A stretch of DNA of 8,881 nt from Alphaproteobacteria bacterium. Its GTDB lineage: Bacteria > Pseudomonadota > Alphaproteobacteria > RF32 > CAG-239. The DNA is taken from NCBI GenBank assembly GCA_003542415.1, contig DPKR01000042.1:1-8881 (forward strand), given 5' to 3'. The notes under the pieces were generated by a model. The model was given only the letters and a program-made list of their open reading frames with translations, had not been told where the DNA came from and did not search any database. Shown here piece by piece: positions 1 to 6,517 of this stretch. A program made the position numbers and the translations under genes. Positions within the stretch are counted from its first letter, which is position 1. Every line of letters starts with the position of its first letter.

Positions 1-1
1 T

Positions 2-913
2 GCAAAATGGATTTTGGGCGTTTATTTAAGCCTTGTCGCCATATGTGCCGTTTGCTTATATTTTTGCGGTATGGGCAAATTTGATGCCTTAAACCATGCG
101 CTATCAGCGGTTGCAACGGCAGGGTTTTCAACGAAAAACGCTTCTGTTGCATATTTTAACAGCGCCGCAATTGAAATGGTTTTAACGCTCTTTATGGTTT
201 TAGGGGCTCTCCCGATGACATTCTACATCATCTTGCTCAAAAAACATGAACTGGAACCGTTTCGATTGGGACAAATCAAATACTTTTTGAAAGCAGTTTT
301 TTTCTTTACGGTTTTCTTGGCGATATATTTGAGTTTGGCAAGCAATATGCACTTTTTTAAGGCTTTGAGATTGAGCCTGTTTAATATTGTTGCGGTGATG
401 ACAACAACGGGCCTTTCATCAGCTGACTATTTGGATTGGGGCGCTTGGACGGCTGTTTTCTTTACCTTATTGTCTTTGCACGGCGGCTGCATCGGTTCAA
501 CAACGGGGTCTATCAAAGTGATGCGCTGGCAGGTTTTAAGGTCTTACTTTAATAAGGTTCTTTTATCATCCATTGAGCCGAACCGTGTGGTGCCGGTTAA
601 AATAGGTGAAGCTTCAATTGAAGATAAAGCGGTTACATCTGTGTTTGTTTATATTCTCTCGTTTTTGGCTTCTATAGGCGTGGTTGCCTTGCTGCTCAAT
701 TTATTGGGATATGATTTCACAACATCGGTCACAGCAGCCGTTTCAACCATCACAAACACAGGCCCGGGCGCGGCAAGAGCCATCAGCGCCTCCGGCAATT
801 TTGCGTTTTTTTCATTGCCTGCTAAATATATTTTGTGCTTTGCAATGATTTTAGGGCGCCTTGAAATTATGACGGTTCTCGTCATCTTTACAAAATCTTT
901 TTGGAAAAATTGA
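2..913 (+). CDS. trkH: TrkH-family potassium uptake channel subunit, 5'-truncated
   Basis: Inner-membrane, ion-conducting subunit of a Trk-type potassium uptake system, which normally works with the cytoplasmic nucleotide-binding regulator TrkA (not in this window). The reading frame is open to the left edge. The 303 visible residues are the C-terminal part of a protein usually near 480 residues, so the N-terminus and first pore loop are missing; the TTG at base 14 is internal. Three of the four family pore loops are visible: ATAGFST, MTTTGLSS and STITNTGPG, each with the selectivity-filter glycine. HGGCIGSTTGSIKVMR and the C-terminal GRLEIMTVLVIF are also family hallmarks. Long hydrophobic segments alternate with the loops throughout. 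It ends with TGA, and the deoC ribosome binding site follows at once, so the two are probably co-transcribed. The family call is secure; TrkH versus KtrB subtype is less so, because the N-terminus is unseen. Confidence 0.93.
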   Translation, partial: AKWILGVYLSLVAICAVCLYFCGMGKFDALNHALSAVATAGFSTKNASVAYFNSAAIEMVLTLFMVLGALPMTFYIILLKKHELEPFRLGQIKYFLKAVFFFTVFLAIYLSLASNMHFFKALRLSLFNIVAVMTTTGLSSADYLDWGAWTAVFFTLLSLHGGCIGSTTGSIKVMRWQVLRSYFNKVLLSSIEPNRVVPVKIGEASIEDKAVTSVFVYILSFLASIGVVALLLNLLGYDFTTSVTAAVSTITNTGPGAARAISASGNFAFFSLPAKYILCFAMILGRLEIMTVLVIFTKSFWKN

Positions 914-920
914 GGAAAGG
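912..920 (+). promoter_or_regulatory. Ribosome binding site of deoC
   Basis: The purine-rich GAGGAAAGG starts inside the trkH stop codon and lies six bases before the deoC ATG at 927. It fixes the deoC start and suggests translational coupling to trkH. Confidence 0.75.
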
Positions 921-926
921 GCAGAT

Positions 927-1577
927 ATGGCAGATTTATCATCATATATTGAACATACATTATTAAAACAAGATGCTCAAAAAGAAGATTTTATCAAGCT
1001 TTTTGATGAGGCAAAAAAATATCACTTTTTAGGCGTATGTGTTAACCCGGCTTATGTGAAAGCTGCAAAAGAATATTTGAAAGAAACAGATGTTAAGGTT
1101 GTGACGGTTGTGGGGTTTCCGCTGGGTGCAAATTTGCCGGCCGTGAAAGCTTTTGAAGCAAAAAAAGCCATCGAAGACGGAGCTGATGAAATTGATATGG
1201 TCATCAACGTCACAAATGTCAAAAACAAAGATTGGGATGGTGTTTTAGAAGATATTGAAACAGTTAAAGCAGCTTGTGAGAATAAACCGTTGAAAGTGAT
1301 TTTAGAAACAGATTTATTAACCCCTGATGAAATTGAAAAAGTGTGCATTTTGTGCATTGAGGGCAAGGCTGATTTTGTAAAAACATCAACAGGCTTTGTC
1401 AAAAACGGAGTGGGAGCAAAGGCTCAAGATGTTGCCTTAATGGCAAGAGTCGTGAAACCTTATGGCTTGAAAGTAAAAGCCTCGGGGGGTATTCGTGATA
1501 AAGCAAAAGCAATTGAGATGATAAACGCCGGTGCAGACAGATTAGGGACCAGCGCGGGTGTTCAAATTGTTGAATAA
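927..1577 (+). CDS. deoC: Deoxyribose-phosphate aldolase
   Basis: Cytoplasmic class I (Schiff-base) aldolase that splits 2-deoxy-D-ribose 5-phosphate into acetaldehyde and glyceraldehyde 3-phosphate in deoxynucleoside salvage. The 216-residue TIM-barrel protein is complete and belongs to the shorter DeoC class; the E. coli enzyme is about 259 residues. Catalytic landmarks are present: Asp90 in DEIDMVINV, the Schiff-base Lys152 in FVKTSTGF, and the second lysine, Lys184, in VKASGGIRD. VVGFPLGAN (residues 61-69) and the C-terminal RLGTSAG phosphate-binding region also match. The ATG is supported by a strong Shine-Dalgarno sequence. No other deo genes (deoA, deoB, deoD, deoR) are nearby, so this is a lone deoC behind trkH, and the pairing gives no clear functional link. 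A terminator follows the stop directly. Confidence 0.96.
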   Translation: MADLSSYIEHTLLKQDAQKEDFIKLFDEAKKYHFLGVCVNPAYVKAAKEYLKETDVKVVTVVGFPLGANLPAVKAFEAKKAIEDGADEIDMVINVTNVKNKDWDGVLEDIETVKAACENKPLKVILETDLLTPDEIEKVCILCIEGKADFVKTSTGFVKNGVGAKAQDVALMARVVKPYGLKVKASGGIRDKAKAIEMINAGADRLGTSAGVQIVE

Positions 1578-1607
1578 AAAAGCCCTTTCAAAAGGGCTCT
1601 TTTTATT
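1576..1607. terminator. Bidirectional Rho-independent terminator between deoC and the cupin gene
   Basis: AGCCCTT (1581-1587) pairs with AAGGGCT (1592-1598) around a TCAA loop, giving a perfect 7-bp stem that could extend by one pair. On the plus strand a T-rich tract follows (1599-1607). On the minus strand the A-run at 1576-1580 supplies the U-tract. It therefore can end both deoC and the convergent cupin gene, whose stop is at 1616. Confidence 0.9.
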
Positions 1608-1615
1608 TAAGCAAA

Positions 1616-1978
1616 TTAAACTCTGCCATATATATCTTCAAAGCGAACAATGTCATTTTCATCTAAATTATCGCCTGTTTGAATTTCTATAAATTCCATC
1701 GGGGTGTCAGACTTGTTTTCAATACGATGTTTTGTCTCTTTTGGGATGTATATTGCATCATCAGCCGTAACGGGAATAATTTTTTCATTCAAGGTCACAA
1801 AAGCTTCTCCTTTAACAATGATCCAGTGTTCACTTCTATGGTGATGAAGCTGTAGCGAGAGCATGCTTTTTGGGTTGACCATAATACGTTTAACACAAAA
1901 ATCATCAGCGCCGTCCAAAACCTCCCATGTTCCCCACGGACGAGTGTCATGATCACCTTTTCTATATAAATTTGCCAT
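1616..1978 (-). CDS. Stand-alone mannose-6-phosphate isomerase type II cupin domain protein
   Basis: A 120-residue single-domain cupin that matches the C-terminal phosphomannose isomerase domain of bifunctional ManC/AlgA enzymes, without the GDP-mannose pyrophosphorylase domain. Visible motifs are RPWGTWEVLD (13-22), VKRIMVNPKSMLSLQ (29-43), the metal-site stretch LHHHRSEHW (44-52), VKGEAFV (55-61), YIPKETKHRIEN (77-88, with His84) and EIQTGDNLDENDIVRFEDIYGR near the end, here cited only as a region (98-119). His45-His47, Glu50 and His84 are the likely metal ligands. The role may be interconversion of mannose 6-phosphate and fructose 6-phosphate, or a related sugar-phosphate step; the substrate is inferred from family only. 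The start has a good GAGGTGA site just upstream. It is convergent with deoC and divergent from ptsP, so it is probably a one-gene unit. No GDP-mannose or polysaccharide genes are adjacent. Confidence 0.88.
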   Translation of the reverse strand: MANLYRKGDHDTRPWGTWEVLDGADDFCVKRIMVNPKSMLSLQLHHHRSEHWIIVKGEAFVTLNEKIIPVTADDAIYIPKETKHRIENKSDTPMEFIEIQTGDNLDENDIVRFEDIYGRV

Positions 1979-1981
1979 TTT

Positions 1982-1988
1982 TCACCTC
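1982..1988 (-). promoter_or_regulatory. Ribosome binding site of the cupin gene
   Basis: Read on the minus strand this is GAGGTGA, three bases before the ATG whose complement is at 1976-1978. It is a strong match to the 16S anti-Shine-Dalgarno sequence and supports the chosen start. Confidence 0.75.
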
Positions 1989-2005
1989 ATAAGTCATAAA
2001 AGTTC

Positions 2006-2034
2006 TTGATGAAAAGCAATATAAATTATATAAC
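2006..2034 (+). promoter_or_regulatory. Predicted sigma70-type promoter of ptsP
   Basis: TTGATG (2006-2011) and TATAAC (2029-2034) are separated by exactly 17 bases and match the consensus at 4/6 and 5/6 positions. Transcription would start near 2041, giving a leader of about 35 bases before the ptsP ATG at 2076. Confidence 0.55.
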
Positions 2035-2045
2035 ATAAAACACAA
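2018..2045 (-). promoter_or_regulatory. Tentative promoter for the cupin gene
   Basis: On the minus strand TTGTGT (2045-2040) and TATATT (2023-2018) are separated by 16 bases. The -35 match is poor. A TATAAT (2030-2025) lies between them but has no good -35 at the right distance. The elements overlap the ptsP promoter on the other strand. Some promoter is expected in this 97-base divergent gap, but the exact position is uncertain. Confidence 0.3.
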
Positions 2046-2075
2046 GGTAATTTTTTGTTTTTTGCAAGAGGTTTT

Positions 2076-4292
2076 ATGGTTAAAAACGATTTAGCAAATG
2101 TTATGCCGCTGATGCAGAATATTCAACATCATCTGCAGTCAAATCTTGAAACGGAAATAAAACTTTCTGAAACAATGAAAGAGCTCAGCCTGTTTTTTGA
2201 GGCGGATATGGCTGTTTCATATATTTCAATTGATGATAACTATTTGGAATTGTTTTCAAATTTTGGCTTTGATGCCTCAGATGAAATAACAAATATCCGA
2301 TATGGCGAAGGGCTTGTTGGTGAAATTGCTTCAAAAGCAATGGTCCTCTCAAAAACAGAAGATGACATCATGGTCAGATCCATTATCGGCGCCCCTCTTT
2401 TACAATGGGAAAAAGTAACAGGGGTGATTCTGTTGGGCTTTTTTAAGAAGCACCAATTTACACAAGTAGAAACAAGTGCTTTAAAAACAATTGCAATGTT
2501 TTTGGCAACAGCTTTTTCATCAGAGGAAATCTCAATATATAAACGAAAGCTTGCAAAATCAAGAGGCTTTATGGTCAAAGATCGCCTAAAAGGTGTTATA
2601 TTAAACAAGGGATATGGTGTTGGATCTGCTTTGGTTCACAGCCGCCGAAGAGCCGTCAAACAAATGTTCGCAAAAAATGTTGCAAAAGAGATATCTGCTT
2701 TGGATAGGGCACGCGAACAAATGATTCAAGGTTTGGATGACAGCTTAAAAATAAATACCTTCGGTACAGGAGAACATGTTGAAATTTTGGAAACATATAA
2801 ATTGCTCGCAAGTGACAAGGGGTGGTATAAAAAAATCAAAGCGCAGATTGAAACAGGCTTAACAGCAGAGGCTGCGATTGAAAAAACATATGAAGATATG
2901 TTTGAAAAATTATCTGCTTCATCTGATATATATCTTAAAGAACGTTTAAACGATTTGAGAGATGTTTCAGATCGTCTGCGTTCATATTTAAGCGGTGAAA
3001 AAAAGTCAGGCAAAGGAACCCTTAAAGATATTATTTTGATTGCTCAAAGTATGGGCCCTGCAGATTTGATGGACTATGACTATCACAAAATCAGAGCCTT
3101 AATCTTGGAAGAAGGTACTTCAACCATGCATGTTGCCATTGTTGCAAAAGCCTTAAATATTCCCGTTATTTCAAAAATTAAGGGCATATATCACAATGTG
3201 AAAGATGGTGAAATCTTGGCCGTTGACGGTGTGGAAGGCTTTGTTTATATCAATCCGACAGATGATATGCGAAAGGATTTTAAAGAACGTCAGAAAAAAA
3301 TGTCGGGCTGGCGCGAAGATCTCAAAGCCTTGAGTAAAAAGCCCTCCAAAACCTTAGATGGTGTTAAAATAAGCTTAAATATCAATGTTGGTCTTGATTT
3401 TGATTTGGAGTATATCGGTCTTTCAAATTGTGACGGTGTAGGTCTTTATCGCACAGAAATTCCGTTTATGACCGCCGATGCATTACCTTCGGTTGATACT
3501 CAAATTAAGATATATCAGAAATTGCTAAAAGAAGCAAAAAATAAAAAAGTTGTTTTTAGAAGTTTGGATGTCGGTTCCGATAAATTGTTGCCTTATTGGG
3601 GAGACTTAAAGGAAGAAAATCCGGCTATCGGATGGCGCTCGATTCGTATCACCCTTGATCGCAGGTCATTGCTTCGCAGCCAAATGAAAGCGTTTTTGAA
3701 AGCAGCATCAGGGCGAGAACTTGATGTTATGTTCCCGATGATTTCTTCTTATCATGAGTTTATGGAGGCAAAAGAAACACTTTTGCTTGAATATGAAAAA
3801 CAAAAGAAAAACGGGGAAAAATTGCCATCAAAACTCAACATCGGGTTGATGATTGAAGTGCCGTCAGTGATGTTTGAATTGGATGAAATCTTAAAAGAAG
3901 CGGATTTCATTTCTGTCGGCACAAATGATTTAGCGCAATTTACATTTGCTTCTGACAGAACGAATCAACGCTTAGCTGATCGATATGATGTTTTGTCCGC
4001 CCCGTTTTTGAAAGTAATGAAAAATATTGCGTCGAAAGCAAAAGAACACAATGTTTTGTGTTCGGTTTGCGGTGAAATGGCAAGCGTTCCGGTCGAGGCT
4101 ATGGCTCTTATTGGTTTAGGGTTCACACGTTTTTCAAGCGCAGGATCTGCTTTTGCTTCGATTAAGAAAATGGTGCGCTCAGTAAACGTTTCTGAAGTGG
4201 CAGACTATGTTGAAACACTCTTAAATTCAAATCAAAAGACACTTCGTCCGCAATTATTTGCTTATGCATATGATCATGGTATTGCAATTTGA
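2076..4292 (+). CDS. ptsP: PtsP, nitrogen PTS enzyme I with GAF domain (PEP-protein phosphotransferase)
   Basis: Cytoplasmic first enzyme of the nitrogen phosphotransferase system: it autophosphorylates from phosphoenolpyruvate and passes the phosphate to an HPr/NPr protein. The chosen ATG at 2076 follows AAGAGG (2066-2071); an in-frame TTG at 2055 has no such site. This gives 738 residues, against 748 in E. coli. Domains in order: GAF (about 20-147, with RYGEGLVGEIA at 75-85), enzyme I N-terminal helical region (about 170-315), swivelling phosphohistidine domain with His352 in TSTMHVAIVAKAL, and PEP-binding TIM barrel. Barrel residues matching E. coli enzyme I are Arg459 (GVGLYRTE), Arg495 (FRSLDVGSDK), Glu594 (MIEVPS), Asp618 and Arg628 (GTNDLAQFTFASDRTN) and Cys665 (CGEMAS). 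In alphaproteobacteria this protein links nitrogen status (glutamine sensed by GAF) to ppGpp control. The GAF looks shortened. Phosphoacceptor genes (npr, ptsN) are not in the window. Confidence 0.95.
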   Translation: MVKNDLANVMPLMQNIQHHLQSNLETEIKLSETMKELSLFFEADMAVSYISIDDNYLELFSNFGFDASDEITNIRYGEGLVGEIASKAMVLSKTEDDIMVRSIIGAPLLQWEKVTGVILLGFFKKHQFTQVETSALKTIAMFLATAFSSEEISIYKRKLAKSRGFMVKDRLKGVILNKGYGVGSALVHSRRRAVKQMFAKNVAKEISALDRAREQMIQGLDDSLKINTFGTGEHVEILETYKLLASDKGWYKKIKAQIETGLTAEAAIEKTYEDMFEKLSASSDIYLKERLNDLRDVSDRLRSYLSGEKKSGKGTLKDIILIAQSMGPADLMDYDYHKIRALILEEGTSTMHVAIVAKALNIPVISKIKGIYHNVKDGEILAVDGVEGFVYINPTDDMRKDFKERQKKMSGWREDLKALSKKPSKTLDGVKISLNINVGLDFDLEYIGLSNCDGVGLYRTEIPFMTADALPSVDTQIKIYQKLLKEAKNKKVVFRSLDVGSDKLLPYWGDLKEENPAIGWRSIRITLDRRSLLRSQMKAFLKAASGRELDVMFPMISSYHEFMEAKETLLLEYEKQKKNGEKLPSKLNIGLMIEVPSVMFELDEILKEADFISVGTNDLAQFTFASDRTNQRLADRYDVLSAPFLKVMKNIASKAKEHNVLCSVCGEMASVPVEAMALIGLGFTRFSSAGSAFASIKKMVRSVNVSEVADYVETLLNSNQKTLRPQLFAYAYDHGIAI

Positions 4293-4302
4293 TAAAAAGT
4301 GT

Positions 4303-4328
4303 GTTTTAATACCTTAAACTGTTTTTTT
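4303..4328 (+). terminator. Weak AU-rich hairpin plus U-run between ptsP and rodZ
   Basis: Bases 4303-4309 (GTTTTAA) can pair with 4314-4319 (TTAAAC) around a four-base loop with one bulged T, and seven Ts follow at 4322-4328. The stem has almost no GC pairs, so it would at best give partial termination. The rodZ ribosome binding site starts immediately afterwards, so ptsP and rodZ may still share a transcript. Confidence 0.25.
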
Positions 4329-4335
4329 AAAGGAT

Positions 4336-5214
4336 ATGACATTGGAAGAAGAAAAGAAAGAAAAGGCGGAAAAGGTTTCGGAAGAAGCAACCACCATTGG
4401 TATGTTCCTCAAATACACACGTATGAAACAAAAAAAGTCTATTGAAGCTGTTTCAGATGCTTTATGTATTCGCAAAATTTATATCAAAGCATTGGAAGAA
4501 GATGATTATGAAACATTAGAGCCAATTCCTTACGGTGTCGGTTTTGTTCGTTCATATGCATCTTATTTAGGTTTGAATGCGGAACGTATCGCTCAGGTTT
4601 ATAAGCAACAAGCAATGCCGCAAAAAGAAAAGCCGACACCTGTTGTCGTAACGAAAAATCCGGAAATCACAAGGCCGACAAAACGTCAAATATACATTGG
4701 TTTAGCATCGATTGCAATTTTATATGTTTTATGGCTTGCTTTTTCATTTACAGGGGAGAAAAAATCTCAGGCAGTTGAACAAAACCAAATGCAGATTATC
4801 GAAGTTTTGCCGGCAAATGAGGGAACTGATGAATATTCACTGAATATGGACAGCATAGATGCCATAGCAGGTGTTGAAAATACTGAATCGGAAAACACTC
4901 CGGAAGGCCAAGTCGCGGAACAAATCACTGTGATTGAAGGCAATTATGACGATCAAAAACAAGAAGAACCTAAGAATCGTGTTGAACTCAAAGTCAAAGG
5001 CGATTCGTGGATCGAACTGAAAGATAAAAACAAAGTTTATTTGAGCGGTGTGTATAAAAAGGGTTATGAATATGTGGCACCTGATGTGGAAGGGCTTATA
5101 TTGTCTATCGGCAGATATTACAATGTTGATGTTTATATTGATGGTCAGCTGACAAAAGTTGCAACACCAAAAAAACAAACTAGAATTCAATTAGATAGAT
5201 TTTTGAAACATTAG
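4336..5214 (+). CDS. rodZ: RodZ-like cytoskeletal protein (HTH, transmembrane helix, DUF4115 domain)
   Basis: Bitopic inner-membrane protein expected to anchor MreB filaments and help set cell shape. The 292 residues show the full RodZ plan. A charged N-terminal tail (1-19) precedes a cytoplasmic helix-turn-helix domain (about 20-90: TIGMFLKYTRMKQKKSIEAV, IRKIYIKALEEDDY, PYGVGFVRSYASYLGL). A basic stretch (114-118) leads into one transmembrane helix (about 119-138). An acidic, low-complexity periplasmic linker (140-212) then leads to a C-terminal beta-rich domain (about 214-290: KVKGDSWIELKD, LSGVYKKGYEY). The start is ambiguous: AAGGA at 4330-4334 is only one base from the ATG at 4336 but seven bases from a TTG at 4342, which would remove two residues. 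In related genomes I recall ispG between this gene and hisS; it is absent here. A strong hairpin follows the stop. Confidence 0.92.
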   Translation: MTLEEEKKEKAEKVSEEATTIGMFLKYTRMKQKKSIEAVSDALCIRKIYIKALEEDDYETLEPIPYGVGFVRSYASYLGLNAERIAQVYKQQAMPQKEKPTPVVVTKNPEITRPTKRQIYIGLASIAILYVLWLAFSFTGEKKSQAVEQNQMQIIEVLPANEGTDEYSLNMDSIDAIAGVENTESENTPEGQVAEQITVIEGNYDDQKQEEPKNRVELKVKGDSWIELKDKNKVYLSGVYKKGYEYVAPDVEGLILSIGRYYNVDVYIDGQLTKVATPKKQTRIQLDRFLKH

Positions 5215-5231
5215 ACAATTTTAAATAAAAA
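5203..5231 (+). promoter_or_regulatory. Tentative promoter for hisS-prfA
   Basis: TTGAAA (5203-5208, 5/6 to the -35 consensus) and TAAAAA (5226-5231, 4/6 to the -10) are 17 bases apart. The -35 lies in the last rodZ codons. A start near 5238 would fall inside the left arm of the following hairpin, so transcripts from here would escape that terminator. The call rests on consensus matching alone. Confidence 0.27.
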
Positions 5232-5267
5232 GAATCGGTGGGCTTTATGCTCTGCCGTTTCTTTTTT
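5227..5267 (+). terminator. Rho-independent terminator-like hairpin between rodZ and hisS
   Basis: CGGTGGGC (5236-5243) pairs with GCTCTGCCG (5249-5257) around a TTTAT loop: eight pairs, two of them G-U, with one bulged T at 5253. After a T-T mismatch the stem continues as AAAAAGAA (5227-5234) against TTCTTTTT (5259-5266). The right arm doubles as the U-tract, TTTCTTTTTT (5258-5267). This is the standard shape of an intrinsic terminator and would end the ptsP-rodZ transcript. It lies only 16 bases before the hisS ATG, so it may instead act as a leader attenuator. Confidence 0.72.
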
Positions 5268-5271
5268 GTAT

Positions 5272-5276
5272 GAGGA
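5272..5276 (+). promoter_or_regulatory. Ribosome binding site of hisS
   Basis: GAGGA with a seven-base spacer to the ATG at 5284. It decides the hisS start. It overlaps the TGA of a possible eight-codon mini-ORF (5247-5273). Confidence 0.75.
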
Positions 5277-5283
5277 AAATAAA

Positions 5284-6516
5284 ATGACGAAAATGCAAAA
5301 TGTTCGAGGCACATACGACTTATATGGCGAAGCTAAAAGAAAGGCTAAAAAGGTTATAGAACTAGCCTCAAAAACCGCTGAAAAATATGGTTTTGAAGAA
5401 ATCGAAACGCCGATTTTTGAGTTTACGGAAGTTTTTGCGCGCAACCTTGGTGACACTTCTGATATTGTCACCAAAGAGATGTACACATTTTCGGATCGCG
5501 GCGGTGAAAGTCTCACATTGCGTCCCGAAGGAACAGCAGGCGTTGCACGAGCTTTTGTTTCGCAAGGTATGCAACAAAATCTGCCTGTTAAATTTTATTA
5601 TGCCGGTCCGATGTTTCGTTATGAGCGTCCCCAAAAAGGTCGTCAGCGCCAGTTTACGCAATTCGGCGTTGAAATGCTTGGCGTTGAAACGCCTCAAGCT
5701 GATATTGAGATTATTTCAATGGCATACAACTTTTTGGAAAGCCTCGGATTAAATGATAGCGTAGTTGTTGAAATCAACTCTTTGGGAGATAAAGAAAGCC
5801 GTGATGCTTATCGCACAAAACTTGTTGCGTATTTAAAAGAACATTTGAATGATCTTTCAGCCGAAAGCCGTGAAAGATTGGATAAGAATCCTCTCCGCGT
5901 TTTAGATTCAAAAGAAGAATGCGATAAGGTTGTTGTTGCAAACGCGCCGCTATATAGTGACAGCCTCAACGAAAATTCAAAAACATTTTTTGAAAATGTT
6001 TTAAAAGGGCTTGATTTGTTGCAAATTCCATATCGTGTAAACGATAGATTGGTGCGCGGTCTTGATTATTATTCTCACACGGTTTTTGAACTTGTGACAG
6101 ATAAACTCGGTGCTCAAGGAACGGTTTTGGCCGGCGGCCGCTATGATGGCTTGATTGGGCAAATGGGCGGAGGAGATGTGCCCGGTATCGGATGGGCGTG
6201 TGGTGTCGAAAGACTTTCTATGTTGCTTGATGAGGGTGTCGATTTACCTCGTCCTGTTGCCGTTATTGAGGTCGGTGAAGATACACACGATGAAGCCTTA
6301 AAAGTGGCATATCAATTGCGAAATGCCGGCTTCAGGGTCGAACATCCCTATAGCGGAAATATGAAAAAACGCATGATTAAAGCAAATAAATCAAATGCAT
6401 ATGTTGCAGTCATTTTAGGCTCAGATGAATTATCTGCGGGCAATGCGACATTAAAGAATTTAGATACGGGCGATCAACGAGCAGTCAAACTTGCCGATTT
6501 GATAAAGGAAATTTAA
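5284..6516 (+). CDS. hisS: Histidyl-tRNA synthetase
   Basis: Cytoplasmic class II aminoacyl-tRNA synthetase that charges tRNA-His. The ATG at 5284 is chosen because GAGGA (5272-5276) sits seven bases upstream; an in-frame TTG at 5266 lies in the hairpin U-tract. The protein is complete at 410 residues. Visible landmarks are VRGTYDL (7-13), [15 protein letters not shown] (39-53), [14 protein letters not shown] (78-91), motif 2 at 109-133 with [15 protein letters not shown], the histidine-A motif [12 protein letters not shown] (258-269) with catalytic Arg258, AGGRYDGL (283-290), motif 3 [14 protein letters not shown] (301-314) with Arg310, and an anticodon-binding domain from about 324. Motif 2 is the canonical bacterial form, unlike the divergent RNEKPGPGRFRQF-like form I recall from Rhizobiales and Caulobacter. 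The prfA ATG follows the stop after one base, so the two are translationally coupled. Confidence 0.97.
   Translation: MTKMQNVRGTYDLYGEAKRKAKKVIELASKTAEKYGFEEIETPIFEFTEVFARNLGDTSDIVTKEMYTFSDRGGESLTLRPEGTAGVARAFVSQGMQQNLPVKFYYAGPMFRYERPQKGRQRQFTQFGVEMLGVETPQADIEIISMAYNFLESLGLNDSVVVEINSLGDKESRDAYRTKLVAYLKEHLNDLSAESRERLDKNPLRVLDSKEECDKVVVANAPLYSDSLNENSKTFFENVLKGLDLLQIPYRVNDRLVRGLDYYSHTVFELVTDKLGAQGTVLAGGRYDGLIGQMGGGDVPGIGWACGVERLSMLLDEGVDLPRPVAVIEVGEDTHDEALKVAYQLRNAGFRVEHPYSGNMKKRMIKANKSNAYVAVILGSDELSAGNATLKNLDTGDQRAVKLADLIKEI
6504..6509 (+). promoter_or_regulatory. Ribosome binding site of prfA inside the end of hisS
   Basis: AAAGGA lies in the last hisS codons, eight bases before the prfA ATG at 6518. 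Its position inside the upstream coding sequence supports translational coupling of prfA to hisS. Confidence 0.65.
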
Positions 6517-6517
6517 A

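Noticed and set aside
649..960. Open frame of 103 codons on the minus strand under trkH and deoC
   Set aside because: It is antisense to two well-supported genes, has no ribosome binding site and shows no family resemblance.
2055..2075. In-frame TTG start for ptsP seven codons upstream
   Set aside because: No ribosome binding site precedes it, while AAGAGG stands just before the ATG at 2076, and the extra residues resemble no family sequence.
5266..5283. In-frame TTG start for hisS six codons upstream
   Set aside because: It lies in the U-tract of the hairpin and would put the clear GAGGA site inside the coding region; the ATG at 5284 fits that site and the family N-terminus.
5227..5283. 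Classical histidine-codon attenuator or T-box in front of hisS
   Set aside because: The possible leader peptide has no His codons, and no T-box sequence or antiterminator arrangement is visible; T-boxes are also not expected in alphaproteobacteria.
5387..5752. Open frame of 121 codons on the plus strand inside hisS in another frame
   Set aside because: It overlaps the conserved catalytic part of hisS out of frame and its Leu/Lys/Cys-rich product looks like a shadow translation.
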